Positions 1-5,507 of a stretch of DNA of 5,764 nucleotides are shown here, one piece after another (the stretch's first letter is position 1; the number at the start of each line of letters is the position of its first letter). The stretch covers positions 1 through 5,764 of the forward strand of contig JANOGB010000270.1 in the NCBI GenBank assembly GCA_031413955.1, in the 5' to 3' direction. This DNA comes from JABFRZ01 sp031413955 (GTDB lineage: Bacteria; Planctomycetota; UBA1135; GCA-002686595). The notes beneath the pieces were generated by a model. It was not told where the DNA came from. It saw only the letters and a list, made by a program, of their open reading frames with translations, and did not search any database. The translations under genes were made by a program, and so were the position numbers.

Positions 1-919
1 CGAAGCGCGGCGCCGCGCGGTTCGCGCTGTCGAAGGGGATGCGCCGATCCGTGGGCGATCCCTCCGGGTCGAGCACGGCGCACAGGCCGTACTCGTCGGG
101 GGCCGTGAGGAAACCGAGCTCCCCCGGGCCGATTCGACCCACGCACGGCCGCACCCGTTGCAACCCCCTCAGCGCGAGCTCTTGCCAGCCGTTGGCGGCC
201 ATGGCGCCGAAGAGGCTGGCGGCGACGAGGGTCAGGCCGACGCTCCCCACCAGGGCTCTCCCCGGAGTCGGGCGATCGGGATCGTGGCCGGTGCTCTCGC
301 AGCGCGCCGCTGCCAGCAGGAACGCGAGCGTGCCGAGCGCCAAGAGCAGCGCGCAGGTGAGTGCGGGAGGATCCTCGGGTCCGAGCAGCGATTGCGCCGC
401 GTAGCGGGAGAAGACGAGCAGCACGGCGAGCCACGTCCGATGCCACCACCGCGCCGGGAGCGCGAAAGCGAAGGAAACCAGGGCGTGGTTGAGTGCCAGA
501 CCCGCCGCCATGGCGGCCAGGGCACCGAAACGGCTCGAGTCGGCGCAGGCACCGCCGAGGCCGAAGGCGCTCTCGTGTAGCCAGGTGCTCGCTGCGCCGA
601 TCGCCATCCAGGCGGCGATCACGACCAGCGCGGCGATGTTTCGCGTCCAGAAGAGGCGCGCCGATGTGAGTGGCCGATGCCGCAGGAAGTCGCGCGTGGA
701 TTGGAGATCGTCGATCAGGGTGGAGCACAGCCCGAGCAGGATCGAGAGCGGCGCGAGCAGGAGCTCGAAATCCTCGGCGAAGCGGTGCTCCGCGACGACG
801 AACACGTCGCTGAAGCCGTGAGCCAGGAACACGAGCGTGCTCAGGCCCCCTCCTACGGCCAGGAACCCCAGCAGCCATGGGCGATCCTTGCGCAACAAGG
901 CCAGGGTGGGGGAGCTCAT
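1..919 (-). CDS. ABC transporter membrane subunit (partial, C-terminus beyond window)
   Basis: This is an open reading frame of 306 complete codons that leaves the window before any stop. The ATG overlaps the TGA of the ATPase gene (ATGA), and a GGAG Shine-Dalgarno lies 8 bases upstream (928-931), which fixes the start. The protein begins MSSPTLALLRKDRPW. Hydrophobic stretches near residues 14-34, 52-70, 94-112, 130-153, 161-178, 186-204 and 222-242 suggest about seven membrane helices. From about residue 243 the chain becomes soluble. Position directly after an ABC ATPase, with translational coupling, implies that it is the membrane partner of that ATPase in an exporter or membrane-stress module of the YtrBC kind. 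I recognise no specific permease family by motif; the role is inferred from topology and context. The substrate is unknown. The soluble part after helix seven is unlike a minimal ABC-2 permease and may be an extracytoplasmic domain. Confidence 0.82.
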   Translation of the reverse strand, partial: MSSPTLALLRKDRPWLLGFLAVGGGLSTLVFLAHGFSDVFVVAEHRFAEDFELLLAPLSILLGLCSTLIDDLQSTRDFLRHRPLTSARLFWTRNIAALVVIAAWMAIGAASTWLHESAFGLGGACADSSRFGALAAMAAGLALNHALVSFAFALPARWWHRTWLAVLLVFSRYAAQSLLGPEDPPALTCALLLALGTLAFLLAAARCESTGHDPDRPTPGRALVGSVGLTLVAASLFGAMAANGWQELALRGLQRVRPCVGRIGPGELGFLTAPDEYGLCAVLDPEGSPTDRRIPFDSANRAAPRF

Positions 920-1815
920 CGCGGCATCTCCGTGCGGGTCGTGAGCTCGAGGAAGAGTTCCTCGAGGTCCAGATCGATGCGTTCCGACAGGTGCGCCGCG
1001 CCAGCGCGCAGCTCGGCCGTGCGCGGCTCGTCGAGGTCGAGCAGCGTCAGCTCGTAGCCGCCGTCGAGCGGCCGCGCGCGCAGGAGGCCGTCCACGTCCG
1101 GCGCAGGCGCACCGTTCTTCGGGATCCAGTGGCGCTTCTGCACGCGACGCTTGAGCTCGTCGAGCGGCGCGTCCACGAGCAGCGCGCCCGCGTGCAGGAT
1201 GCCGACGCGATCGGCGATGCGCTCGACGTCCGAGAGGATGTGGCTCGAGAAGAGCACCGCGCAGCCGCGCTCGGCCAGGAGCTCGATCAGGGAGCCCAGC
1301 AGCTCGCGCCGCATCACGACGTCGAGGCCCATGGCTGGGTCGTCGAACACCAGGACCTCGGGCACGCCGGCCGCCGCCAGGATCAGGGCGAGCTGCGCAC
1401 GCTGACCGCGCGAGAGCGACAAGATGCGTTTCTTGGCCGGGATTCCGCAGCGCTCGAGCTCGCGTCGGGCCGCGGCCGGCTCGAAGCGCGGGCGCGTGCC
1501 CGCCTCGAACGCCAGGGCGTCCTGCACGCGCATCTCGAGGTACAGGCGGTGCCCTTCGCTCACGTAGCCGATGCGCTCGCGTTCGCTGGGCGCGAGCTCT
1601 GCGCTCGGCAAGCCCAGGATGCGCGCCGCGCCCGCGTGGGGGTTCAGGAAGCCGAGCAAGATGCGCAGGGCCGTCGTCTTGCCTGCCCCGTTCCGGCCGA
1701 GGAGCGCGAACACCTGGCCCGGCGCCACCGTGAACTCCAGGCCGCGCAGGACCTCCTGCGCTCCAAAATGGCGGTGCACGCCGCGGAACTCGAGCGCGTT
1801 CGTAGCGTTTGTCAT
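916..1815 (-). CDS. ABC transporter ATP-binding protein, YtrB/CcmA-like
   Basis: The 299-residue protein is an ABC nucleotide-binding subunit that would power the membrane protein encoded next. Visible motifs are Walker A GRNGAGKTT (residues 40-48), signature LSRGQ (134-138), Walker B VLVFDD (154-159), D-loop AMGLD (161-165) and the H-loop histidine H192 in FSSH. Residues 205-299 form a C-terminal extension typical of ATPases in drug, lantibiotic or envelope-stress exporters. Two positions are unusual: the Q-loop position reads YVSE (E87 instead of Gln), and the residue after the Walker B Asp is D159, where most ABC proteins have the catalytic Glu. From memory, both variants occur in GntR-associated YtrB-like ATPases, so they need not mean inactivity. 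The ATG overlaps the regulator's TGA, and an AGAGG ribosome site lies about 9 bases upstream. The gene is part of a regulator-ATPase-permease operon. The transported substrate cannot be told. Confidence 0.96.
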   Translation of the reverse strand: MTNATNALEFRGVHRHFGAQEVLRGLEFTVAPGQVFALLGRNGAGKTTALRILLGFLNPHAGAARILGLPSAELAPSERERIGYVSEGHRLYLEMRVQDALAFEAGTRPRFEPAAARRELERCGIPAKKRILSLSRGQRAQLALILAAAGVPEVLVFDDPAMGLDVVMRRELLGSLIELLAERGCAVLFSSHILSDVERIADRVGILHAGALLVDAPLDELKRRVQKRHWIPKNGAPAPDVDGLLRARPLDGGYELTLLDLDEPRTAELRAGAAHLSERIDLDLEELFLELTTRTEMPR

Positions 1816-2213
1816 CGGGGGGACCTCTTGGTTCTCGTCTCCAGCGCCTCCAGCCGTTCCTCCACCGCCGCGCGGATGTCCGCCGCTCCGAAGCCCAGGT
1901 GGAAGGCCTCCGTCACGGCGCGCGTGACGAGGCCCTCGAGCCGCCGCCGGCGTTCGCGCGTGGCGAGCTCGTTCGGCTTGTCGCTGACGTAGCAGCCCGC
2001 CCCCTGCCGGCGCACGATCACGCGGTCGCGCTCGTGGCCCACGAGGGCGCCCACGACCGTGTTGGGATTGATCGCGAGCTGTCGTGCCAGCTCGCGCACC
2101 GAAGGCAGCTTCGCCCCCGGAACGAGCTCGCCCTCGGCCACCGCACGCTTGACCTGGAACACGAGCTGCTCGAACAGCGGTTCACCGGAGCGGGGATCGA
2201 CGCGTAGCAACAT
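1812..2213 (-). CDS. GntR-family transcriptional regulator, YtrA subfamily
   Basis: The 133-residue protein has a GntR winged helix-turn-helix at about residues 10-78. The recognition region reads LPSVRELARQLAINPNTVVG and the wing reads RRQGAGCYVSD. Only about 55 helical residues follow, too few for the FadR or UTRA effector domains, which is the hallmark of the YtrA subfamily. Members of that subfamily usually repress their own operon with downstream ABC transporter genes, and exactly that order is seen here. The TGA overlaps the ATG of the ATPase gene. I chose the ATG at 2213 because the family typically begins MLLR-D-SG-P-FEQ; an in-frame GTG two codons upstream (2219) is an alternative. 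There is no clear Shine-Dalgarno, and the candidate transcription start lies only about 15-20 bases upstream. The ligand or signal is unknown. A small departure from the usual sequence follows the NPNTVV motif: GALVGHERDR replaces the commoner AY-ELE-DG. Confidence 0.94.
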   Translation of the reverse strand: MLLRVDPRSGEPLFEQLVFQVKRAVAEGELVPGAKLPSVRELARQLAINPNTVVGALVGHERDRVIVRRQGAGCYVSDKPNELATRERRRRLEGLVTRAVTEAFHLGFGAADIRAAVEERLEALETRTKRSPR

Positions 2214-2233
2214 GGGCACGGCTGCTTGTGTCG

Positions 2234-2265
2234 ACTGTTCTAGTGCAAGTGGTACAGTTCGTCCA
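2234..2265 (-). promoter_or_regulatory. Candidate promoter with overlapping GntR-type operator
   Basis: Reading the minus strand, TGGACG (2265-2260) and TAGAAC (2242-2237) are separated by 17 bases and could serve as -35 and -10 boxes, each matching 4 of 6 consensus bases. Over the spacer and -10 lies an imperfect palindrome at 2234-2258 with outer half-sites ACTGT and ACAGT centred on 2246; its interior contains GTACCAC and GCACTAG. YtrA-type regulators commonly bind GTAC/TAGT-rich palindromes close to their own promoter, so autorepression of the regulator-ATPase-permease operon is likely. The palindrome is imperfect inside, and the call rests on position as much as on sequence. Confidence 0.45.
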
Positions 2266-2368
2266 GCCGGGAACGCCAGGCTCCGGCCTGGCTCCGTTTC
2301 TTTTCTTCTTCCTCTCTCCGAGCTTCTCGAGAACCTAGAGCCAGGCTGGAGCCTGGCGTTCCCGGCTG
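2264..2368. repeat. Inverted repeat, 31-bp arms with 43-nt loop
   Basis: The arms at 2264-2294 and 2338-2368 are reverse complements at 30 of 31 positions; the mismatch involves position 2285. Each arm carries a nested near-palindrome, GCCAGGCTCC-GCCTGGC, next to CCGGGAACGCC. The 43-nt loop is pyrimidine-rich on the plus strand and includes the 10-bp palindrome TTCTCGAGAA. The element starts 7 bases after the stop codon of the 734-residue repeat protein and touches the candidate -35 box of the GntR operon. It fills most of the intergenic gap. It looks like a REP- or MITE-like dispersed palindrome that could also act as a 3'-end barrier. No U-run suited to an intrinsic terminator follows it on the minus strand. 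Confidence 0.85.
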
Positions 2369-2374
2369 AACGGA

Positions 2375-4579
2375 TCAGCGTTCCAGGCGCAGCTCGAGCT
2401 CCGTGCCGGCGGCGACGGACTCACGCTTCAGGAACACCGTCTGGAAGTCCTGGCCCTGCGGTGGACCGCGCACCTCGAGCGTCCAGGTCGAGTCGCGCGG
2501 CACGCTCAGGCTGAAGCGTCCCTGGGCGTCGGTCTGGGCGAACTCGCCGGTCGCGCCGCTCTTCGCTCCTGCCACCACGTAGCCGGCGAGCGGCGTGCCG
2601 TGCGCGTCGAGCACGCGCCCGCGGATGCTGGCGCCGCGCGGGAGCTCGATCCGGACGGCCTGCGAGCCGGTCGCGACGCGCTCGACGGTGGCGGGGAGCC
2701 AGGGCTCGCCCGCGGCGGAGCTCGGAGTCTCGAGCGGATAGGCGCGCAGCAGGTACTCGCCCTCCGGCAGGCCGGCGAGCTCGAACCCGCCGTCGTCACC
2801 GCTGCGCACGTGGACGTGTCCGACGGGCAGCGCGTCGCCGTCCTGGTGTGTGCCCTGGGCCGAGACGTACACGCCGGCGAGCGGGTTGCCGTGCTCGTCG
2901 AGCACCCGGCCGCGGATCGTGCCGCGCGCGTCGAGCTCGAGCACCAGATCCTCGCGCTGCTCGCCCGTCCGGATCTCGAGCTCGAGCGGCGTGCTCTCGG
3001 GCCGTCCGGCGACACGCGTCACGAGCTGGTAGCGGCCGGCCGCGAGGCTCCCGAACCAGAAGCGCCCGCGCGCGTCGCTGCGTGCCTCGCGCCGGTCGAC
3101 GTAGCGGCGCCCGCGCGCGGTCGGTTCCTTCGTGAACCGGTAGCGGTCGTGGTTCCAGCCCAGCAGCTCGAGCTCCACGCCCGCGAGGCCATGGCCCTCG
3201 GGATCCTCGACACGTCCGGCGAGCAGCGCCGGCCGGCGCAGCACGATGTCCTCGAGCTCCAGTTCCCGGGTCTCGAGCTCGCGCTCGGGGAGGTCGTGCA
3301 CCTGCGTGCCGTAGCCCTGCCGGATCACGAGCAGCGCGTGGCCGAGGTCGTGTGCGAGGTCGGCGATCCGATAGCGTCCATCCGCGCCGGTGCGGGTCGA
3401 CTGCCAGTCCGAGCGTTGCGCGCCCTCCATCCAGGCGCTGCCCACGGCGGCCACGTAGGCGTCCTCGATCGGCGCGCCGGACTCGTCGACGACGCGCCCG
3501 CGCACCGAGCGTGCGAGCTGGAGCGCGAAATCGAGGCGCACCAGGCCGTCCGCCGCCGCGGGCAAGCGGGTCGTGCTCGCGCTCGTGTAGCCTCTGGCTC
3601 GAACGCCGAGCTCGCCGACGCCCGGCGTGCCGCAGCCGGGCAGACGGTAGTCGCCGCGCGCATCCGTGGTGGCCGTGCGCCGGAACCACCAGCCCTCTCC
3701 GACGGTGGCGCCGGCGATCGGGAGTCCCGTCAGCGCGTCGGTCACGCGGCCTTCCACGACCAGACCGTCCGCGACCGCGACGTCTCTCTGGCAGCGATCG
3801 TCGGAGCCGAGCTCGAGCTCGATCCACCCCGAGGCCTGCTCCACCGGCGGTACGACCTCGAGCGTGGCGTCCGCGCGGAAGGCGATCCGCAGGCGGTAGC
3901 TGCCGTCCGGCTGGCTGGTGGTCGCGCACGCGAAGGTCGCCGGGCTGCCCAGCGGGAACACGCGCACCTGCGCGCCTTCGACCGGCGTACCGTCGCGCGC
4001 ACGCGTGATCGTGCCGAACACGAGGACCCCGGGATCGAGCACGAGGACGAGCTCCTGCCCCGCGTAGGCATCCGGCTGGAGCGCATCGCAGAAACCGTCG
4101 AGCGATGCGTGCACGTCGACCGGCGCGCCGCGCGCGAGCTCGAAGCGGAACGCGCCGGAACCATCGCTCAGCGTTTCGGCCACGGGGATCTCGATCCGGC
4201 TCGCCTCGTGGTCGAGCACCGTGAACTCGCGCGCCTCGCCGCGCACGAGGGCGACGCGCGCGCCCGCCAGCGGCCGGCCGTTCTGGTCCACGACACGGCC
4301 GAGGAGCTCGCCGCGCGGGAGCGCGGGTGCCACGGCGATCTCCGGCGGGCGGCGCGGCTCTCCTTCCGGCGCGGCCATGCGACCGGCGTGCTCGTCCTGG
4401 CCTCCGTTCGCGCGCGCGGGAGCGCGCTGGGCGGGCGTCTCGTGCTGCTCGCGTACTTCGGCCGAGCCGTCGCGCCGCTCACGCGGCTGTCCGCGTTCGA
4501 GCCAGTAGGCGATGCCTGTTCCGAGGAGGATCGCCCCGACGAGTGCGAGGACGAAGAGCGGGCCGCGGGTATTGGCCAT
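2375..4579 (-). CDS. Membrane-anchored protein with seven carboxypeptidase-regulatory-like repeats
   Basis: The 734-residue protein has a hydrophobic helix at about residues 7-27 preceded by Arg5, then a charged, proline-rich linker (28-88), then seven beta-sandwich repeats. Each repeat opens with a G-R-V-x-D...G-x-P-L-A-G-A-x-V motif, at residues 94, 189, 277, 361, 455, 557 and 654, a spacing of 84-102 residues. Most repeats also carry a D-x-x-G-x-Y/F-x-L/I motif (for example 398-405 and 684-690). This is the CarboxypepD_reg/prealbumin-like fold, usually extracytoplasmic and often thought to bind carbohydrate or protein. No catalytic domain is visible, so it is probably a cell-envelope scaffold or adhesin. 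Such proteins are plentiful in Planctomycetota. The ATG at 4579 is chosen because the membrane anchor follows directly; a weak AAGAAG lies upstream. It is transcribed divergently from the putative selenoprotein gene. Its specific role is unknown. Confidence 0.93.
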   Translation of the reverse strand: MANTRGPLFVLALVGAILLGTGIAYWLERGQPRERRDGSAEVREQHETPAQRAPARANGGQDEHAGRMAAPEGEPRRPPEIAVAPALPRGELLGRVVDQNGRPLAGARVALVRGEAREFTVLDHEASRIEIPVAETLSDGSGAFRFELARGAPVDVHASLDGFCDALQPDAYAGQELVLVLDPGVLVFGTITRARDGTPVEGAQVRVFPLGSPATFACATTSQPDGSYRLRIAFRADATLEVVPPVEQASGWIELELGSDDRCQRDVAVADGLVVEGRVTDALTGLPIAGATVGEGWWFRRTATTDARGDYRLPGCGTPGVGELGVRARGYTSASTTRLPAAADGLVRLDFALQLARSVRGRVVDESGAPIEDAYVAAVGSAWMEGAQRSDWQSTRTGADGRYRIADLAHDLGHALLVIRQGYGTQVHDLPERELETRELELEDIVLRRPALLAGRVEDPEGHGLAGVELELLGWNHDRYRFTKEPTARGRRYVDRREARSDARGRFWFGSLAAGRYQLVTRVAGRPESTPLELEIRTGEQREDLVLELDARGTIRGRVLDEHGNPLAGVYVSAQGTHQDGDALPVGHVHVRSGDDGGFELAGLPEGEYLLRAYPLETPSSAAGEPWLPATVERVATGSQAVRIELPRGASIRGRVLDAHGTPLAGYVVAGAKSGATGEFAQTDAQGRFSLSVPRDSTWTLEVRGPPQGQDFQTVFLKRESVAAGTELELRLER

Positions 4580-4588
4580 GTCATCTTC

Positions 4589-4608
4589 TTGCCCTCGCAG
4601 CAGGGCAA
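4589..4608. repeat. Small perfect hairpin in the divergent intergenic region
   Basis: A 7-bp perfect stem (TTGCCCT paired with AGGGCAA) closes a 6-nt CGCAGC loop. It sits 9 bases upstream of the minus-strand ATG at 4579 and so would lie in that gene's leader if it is transcribed. It could be a protein-binding site or a leader hairpin that limits translation. There is nothing else to support either role. Confidence 0.4.
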
Positions 4609-4631
4609 AGGCAAGTCCGGTGACAGGCGGC

Positions 4632-4637
4632 TACACT
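4632..4637 (+). promoter_or_regulatory. Possible -10 box of the plus-strand gene
   Basis: TACACT matches 4 of 6 bases of the -10 consensus and ends 15 bases before the ATG at 4653. No convincing -35 element is found at 16-18 bases spacing. If it is used, the leader would be only about 8-10 nt, which fits the lack of a Shine-Dalgarno sequence before this ATG. Confidence 0.25.
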
Positions 4638-4652
4638 CGTCGCAGCAATCCC

Positions 4653-5507
4653 ATGAAAGCCCTGCCTCCCGTTCTCCTGCTTGCCGCCGCGCTCTCCTGC
4701 GATTCGCTCGCACTGTCCGGCGCCCAGACCGAGCAGGCTTCCGAGACTCCCGACGAGCTCTTCCTAGCACGCTGCCTCGGCTGCCACGTCCCGCCCGATC
4801 CGCGCTTCGCGGTCGAGCGTGCCTGGCTCGAGCAGGTGCTCGACACGGCCTGAACGGACACCCCCAAAGAGGCCCGTGAGGCCTTGCGCACGTACCTCGG
4901 CGCGGAGCCGCTGCCGCTGCCGAGAGTGGTGGACGCGAAGAGCGAGCCTGGCGAGACGTGGGTCGTGCCGAGCTTCGAGAGCGGCGCTGTGCTCCTGCGC
5001 GCGGAGGACGGCAGCGTGCTCAGACTCTCCTGGGAGGACGAACCCGCCGCGGAGAATACCGGTGCCGAGCGGCGGCGCGAGCTCGCCGCGGGCCGCTACA
5101 CGCTCGTCGGTTATCGCTTGATCGCGCGCGATGAGCGCAAGCGGACCTGGCACGTCTCCGCCAGCGCGGTGAAGGGCGTCACGCTCGACGTCCAGGCCGG
5201 ACGCGAGAACAGGCTCGAGATCGAGCCCACGATCCAGATCGTCGAGCGCGTGCAGTCCGACGGAATGAGCGTGTCGGTGCAGGGCATCAGCGGCGCGGGC
5301 CTTTCCATCTACAAGGAGGGCAAGCGGATTCCGCTCGGCTTCCGGAGGCTCGACGAGGAAGGCCGGAAGCTCGGCGAAGGCAAGATCGCCTACGGTTGAG
5401 GCGGTGGCGGCTGGGCTCGGTTCGAGCTCATGGAAGGCGTCGCAGAGGTCGAGCTCGTGTACGAGCAGCCGCCCTTTCCGGTGCGCGCCTCGCGCGCGAA
5501 GCACTGA
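4653..5507 (+). CDS. Putative double-selenocysteine c-type-cytochrome-like protein (in-frame TGA at codons 67 and 249)
   Basis: Read with both internal TGAs as selenocysteine, the product has 284 residues. Residues 1-24 form a signal peptide (MKALPPVLLLAAALS...SGA), so the protein should act outside the cytoplasm. CLGCH (41-45) is a CXXCH haem c attachment motif, followed by a helical segment to about residue 83 that contains Sec67 (VLDTA-U-TDTPKEAREAL). Residues 95-284 look beta-rich, with alternating hydrophobic residues and no recognised family. The frame stays open and G/C-ending in all three segments; 30 of the last 35 codons end in G or C. Beta-strand character also continues past TGA 2 (WARFELMEGVAEVELVY). 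Apart from the haem cysteines and Cys16 in the signal peptide there is no other Cys, so the two Sec positions look like a redox pair. The start is the ATG at 4653, where the signal peptide begins. Alternatives are a pseudogene with two nonsense mutations or sequencing errors. The redox role is inference. Confidence 0.72.
4851..4853 (+). other. In-frame TGA codon 67, candidate selenocysteine
   Basis: This TGA follows GACACGGCC (D-T-A) and precedes ACGGACACC (T-D-T) with no change of frame. The protein before it ends mid-helix, and the codons after it continue an amphipathic helix (TPKEAREALRTYL), so it is not a natural C-terminus for a cytochrome domain. It lies 22 codons after the histidine of CLGCH. 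Cys is the residue most easily related to TGA (TGC or TGT), which fits a Sec/Cys position. Confidence 0.7.
4869..4885 (+). promoter_or_regulatory. Candidate bacterial SECIS stem-loop for TGA 1
   Basis: AGGCC (4870-4874) pairs with GGCCT (4880-4884), and a G-T wobble at 4869/4885 extends the stem, closing a five-base loop CGTGA (4875-4879). The loop begins 21 nt after the TGA and has G at its second position. Known bacterial SECIS elements lie inside the coding region directly after UGA, have an apical loop roughly 16-37 nt downstream and carry a G among the first loop bases. The stem is short, so on its own this would be weak evidence. Confidence 0.5.
5397..5399 (+). other. In-frame TGA codon 249, candidate selenocysteine
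   Basis: This TGA sits between KIAYG and GGGGWARFEL in the same frame as the upstream coding sequence. The 35 codons after it keep the gene's codon bias and beta-strand pattern up to the TGA at 5505. A glycine-rich turn around the site (YG-U-GGGG) is a plausible setting for a reactive Sec or Cys. A conventional annotation would end the protein here. Confidence 0.66.
5412..5430 (+). promoter_or_regulatory. Candidate bacterial SECIS stem-loop for TGA 2
   Basis: TGGGCTC (5412-5418) pairs with GAGCTCA (5424-5430) through seven base pairs, one of them G-T, closing a GGTTC loop (5419-5423); a further G-C pair could tighten the loop to GTT. The loop starts 19 nt after the TGA. As I recall it, the E. 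coli fdhF SECIS has a GGUCU-type loop 17-18 nt after UGA, with G and U in the loop contacting SelB. The spacing, stable upper stem and G/U loop here resemble that element closely. Confidence 0.6.

Noticed and set aside
877..1992. A 371-codon open frame on the plus strand
   Set aside because: It is antisense to the ABC ATPase and GntR genes, whose motifs and overlapping start/stop codons are unmistakable on the minus strand.
4512..4652. Upstream in-frame ATG at 4512 as the start of the cytochrome-like gene
   Set aside because: It would add 47 residues overlapping the start of the divergent gene and bury the signal peptide, which begins cleanly at the ATG at 4653.
4653..4853. A complete 66-residue mini-cytochrome plus a separate gene starting at TTG 4884
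   Set aside because: The first piece would end mid-helix. The second would start at a poor TTG without a ribosome site and without export signals, and both are in the same frame with nothing but the TGA between them.
2600..4879. A 759-codon open frame on the plus strand
   Set aside because: It is antisense to the seven-repeat protein, shows low-complexity Arg/Ala/Glu-rich composition with no domain, and also runs across the divergent gap and into the cytochrome-like gene out of frame. High GC makes such antisense frames common.
4764..5504. A 246-codon open frame on the minus strand that crosses both internal TGA sites
   Set aside because: It would compete with the selenoprotein reading, but it has no signal peptide, motif or plausible start (GTG with no ribosome site). 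Its composition is that of an antisense shadow, whereas the plus strand carries a signal peptide and CLGCH at its beginning.
4653..5507. Genome-wide reassignment of TGA to an amino acid
   Set aside because: The regulator, ATPase and repeat-protein genes in this window all end at TGA in positions that make sense, two of them within tight ATGA overlaps.
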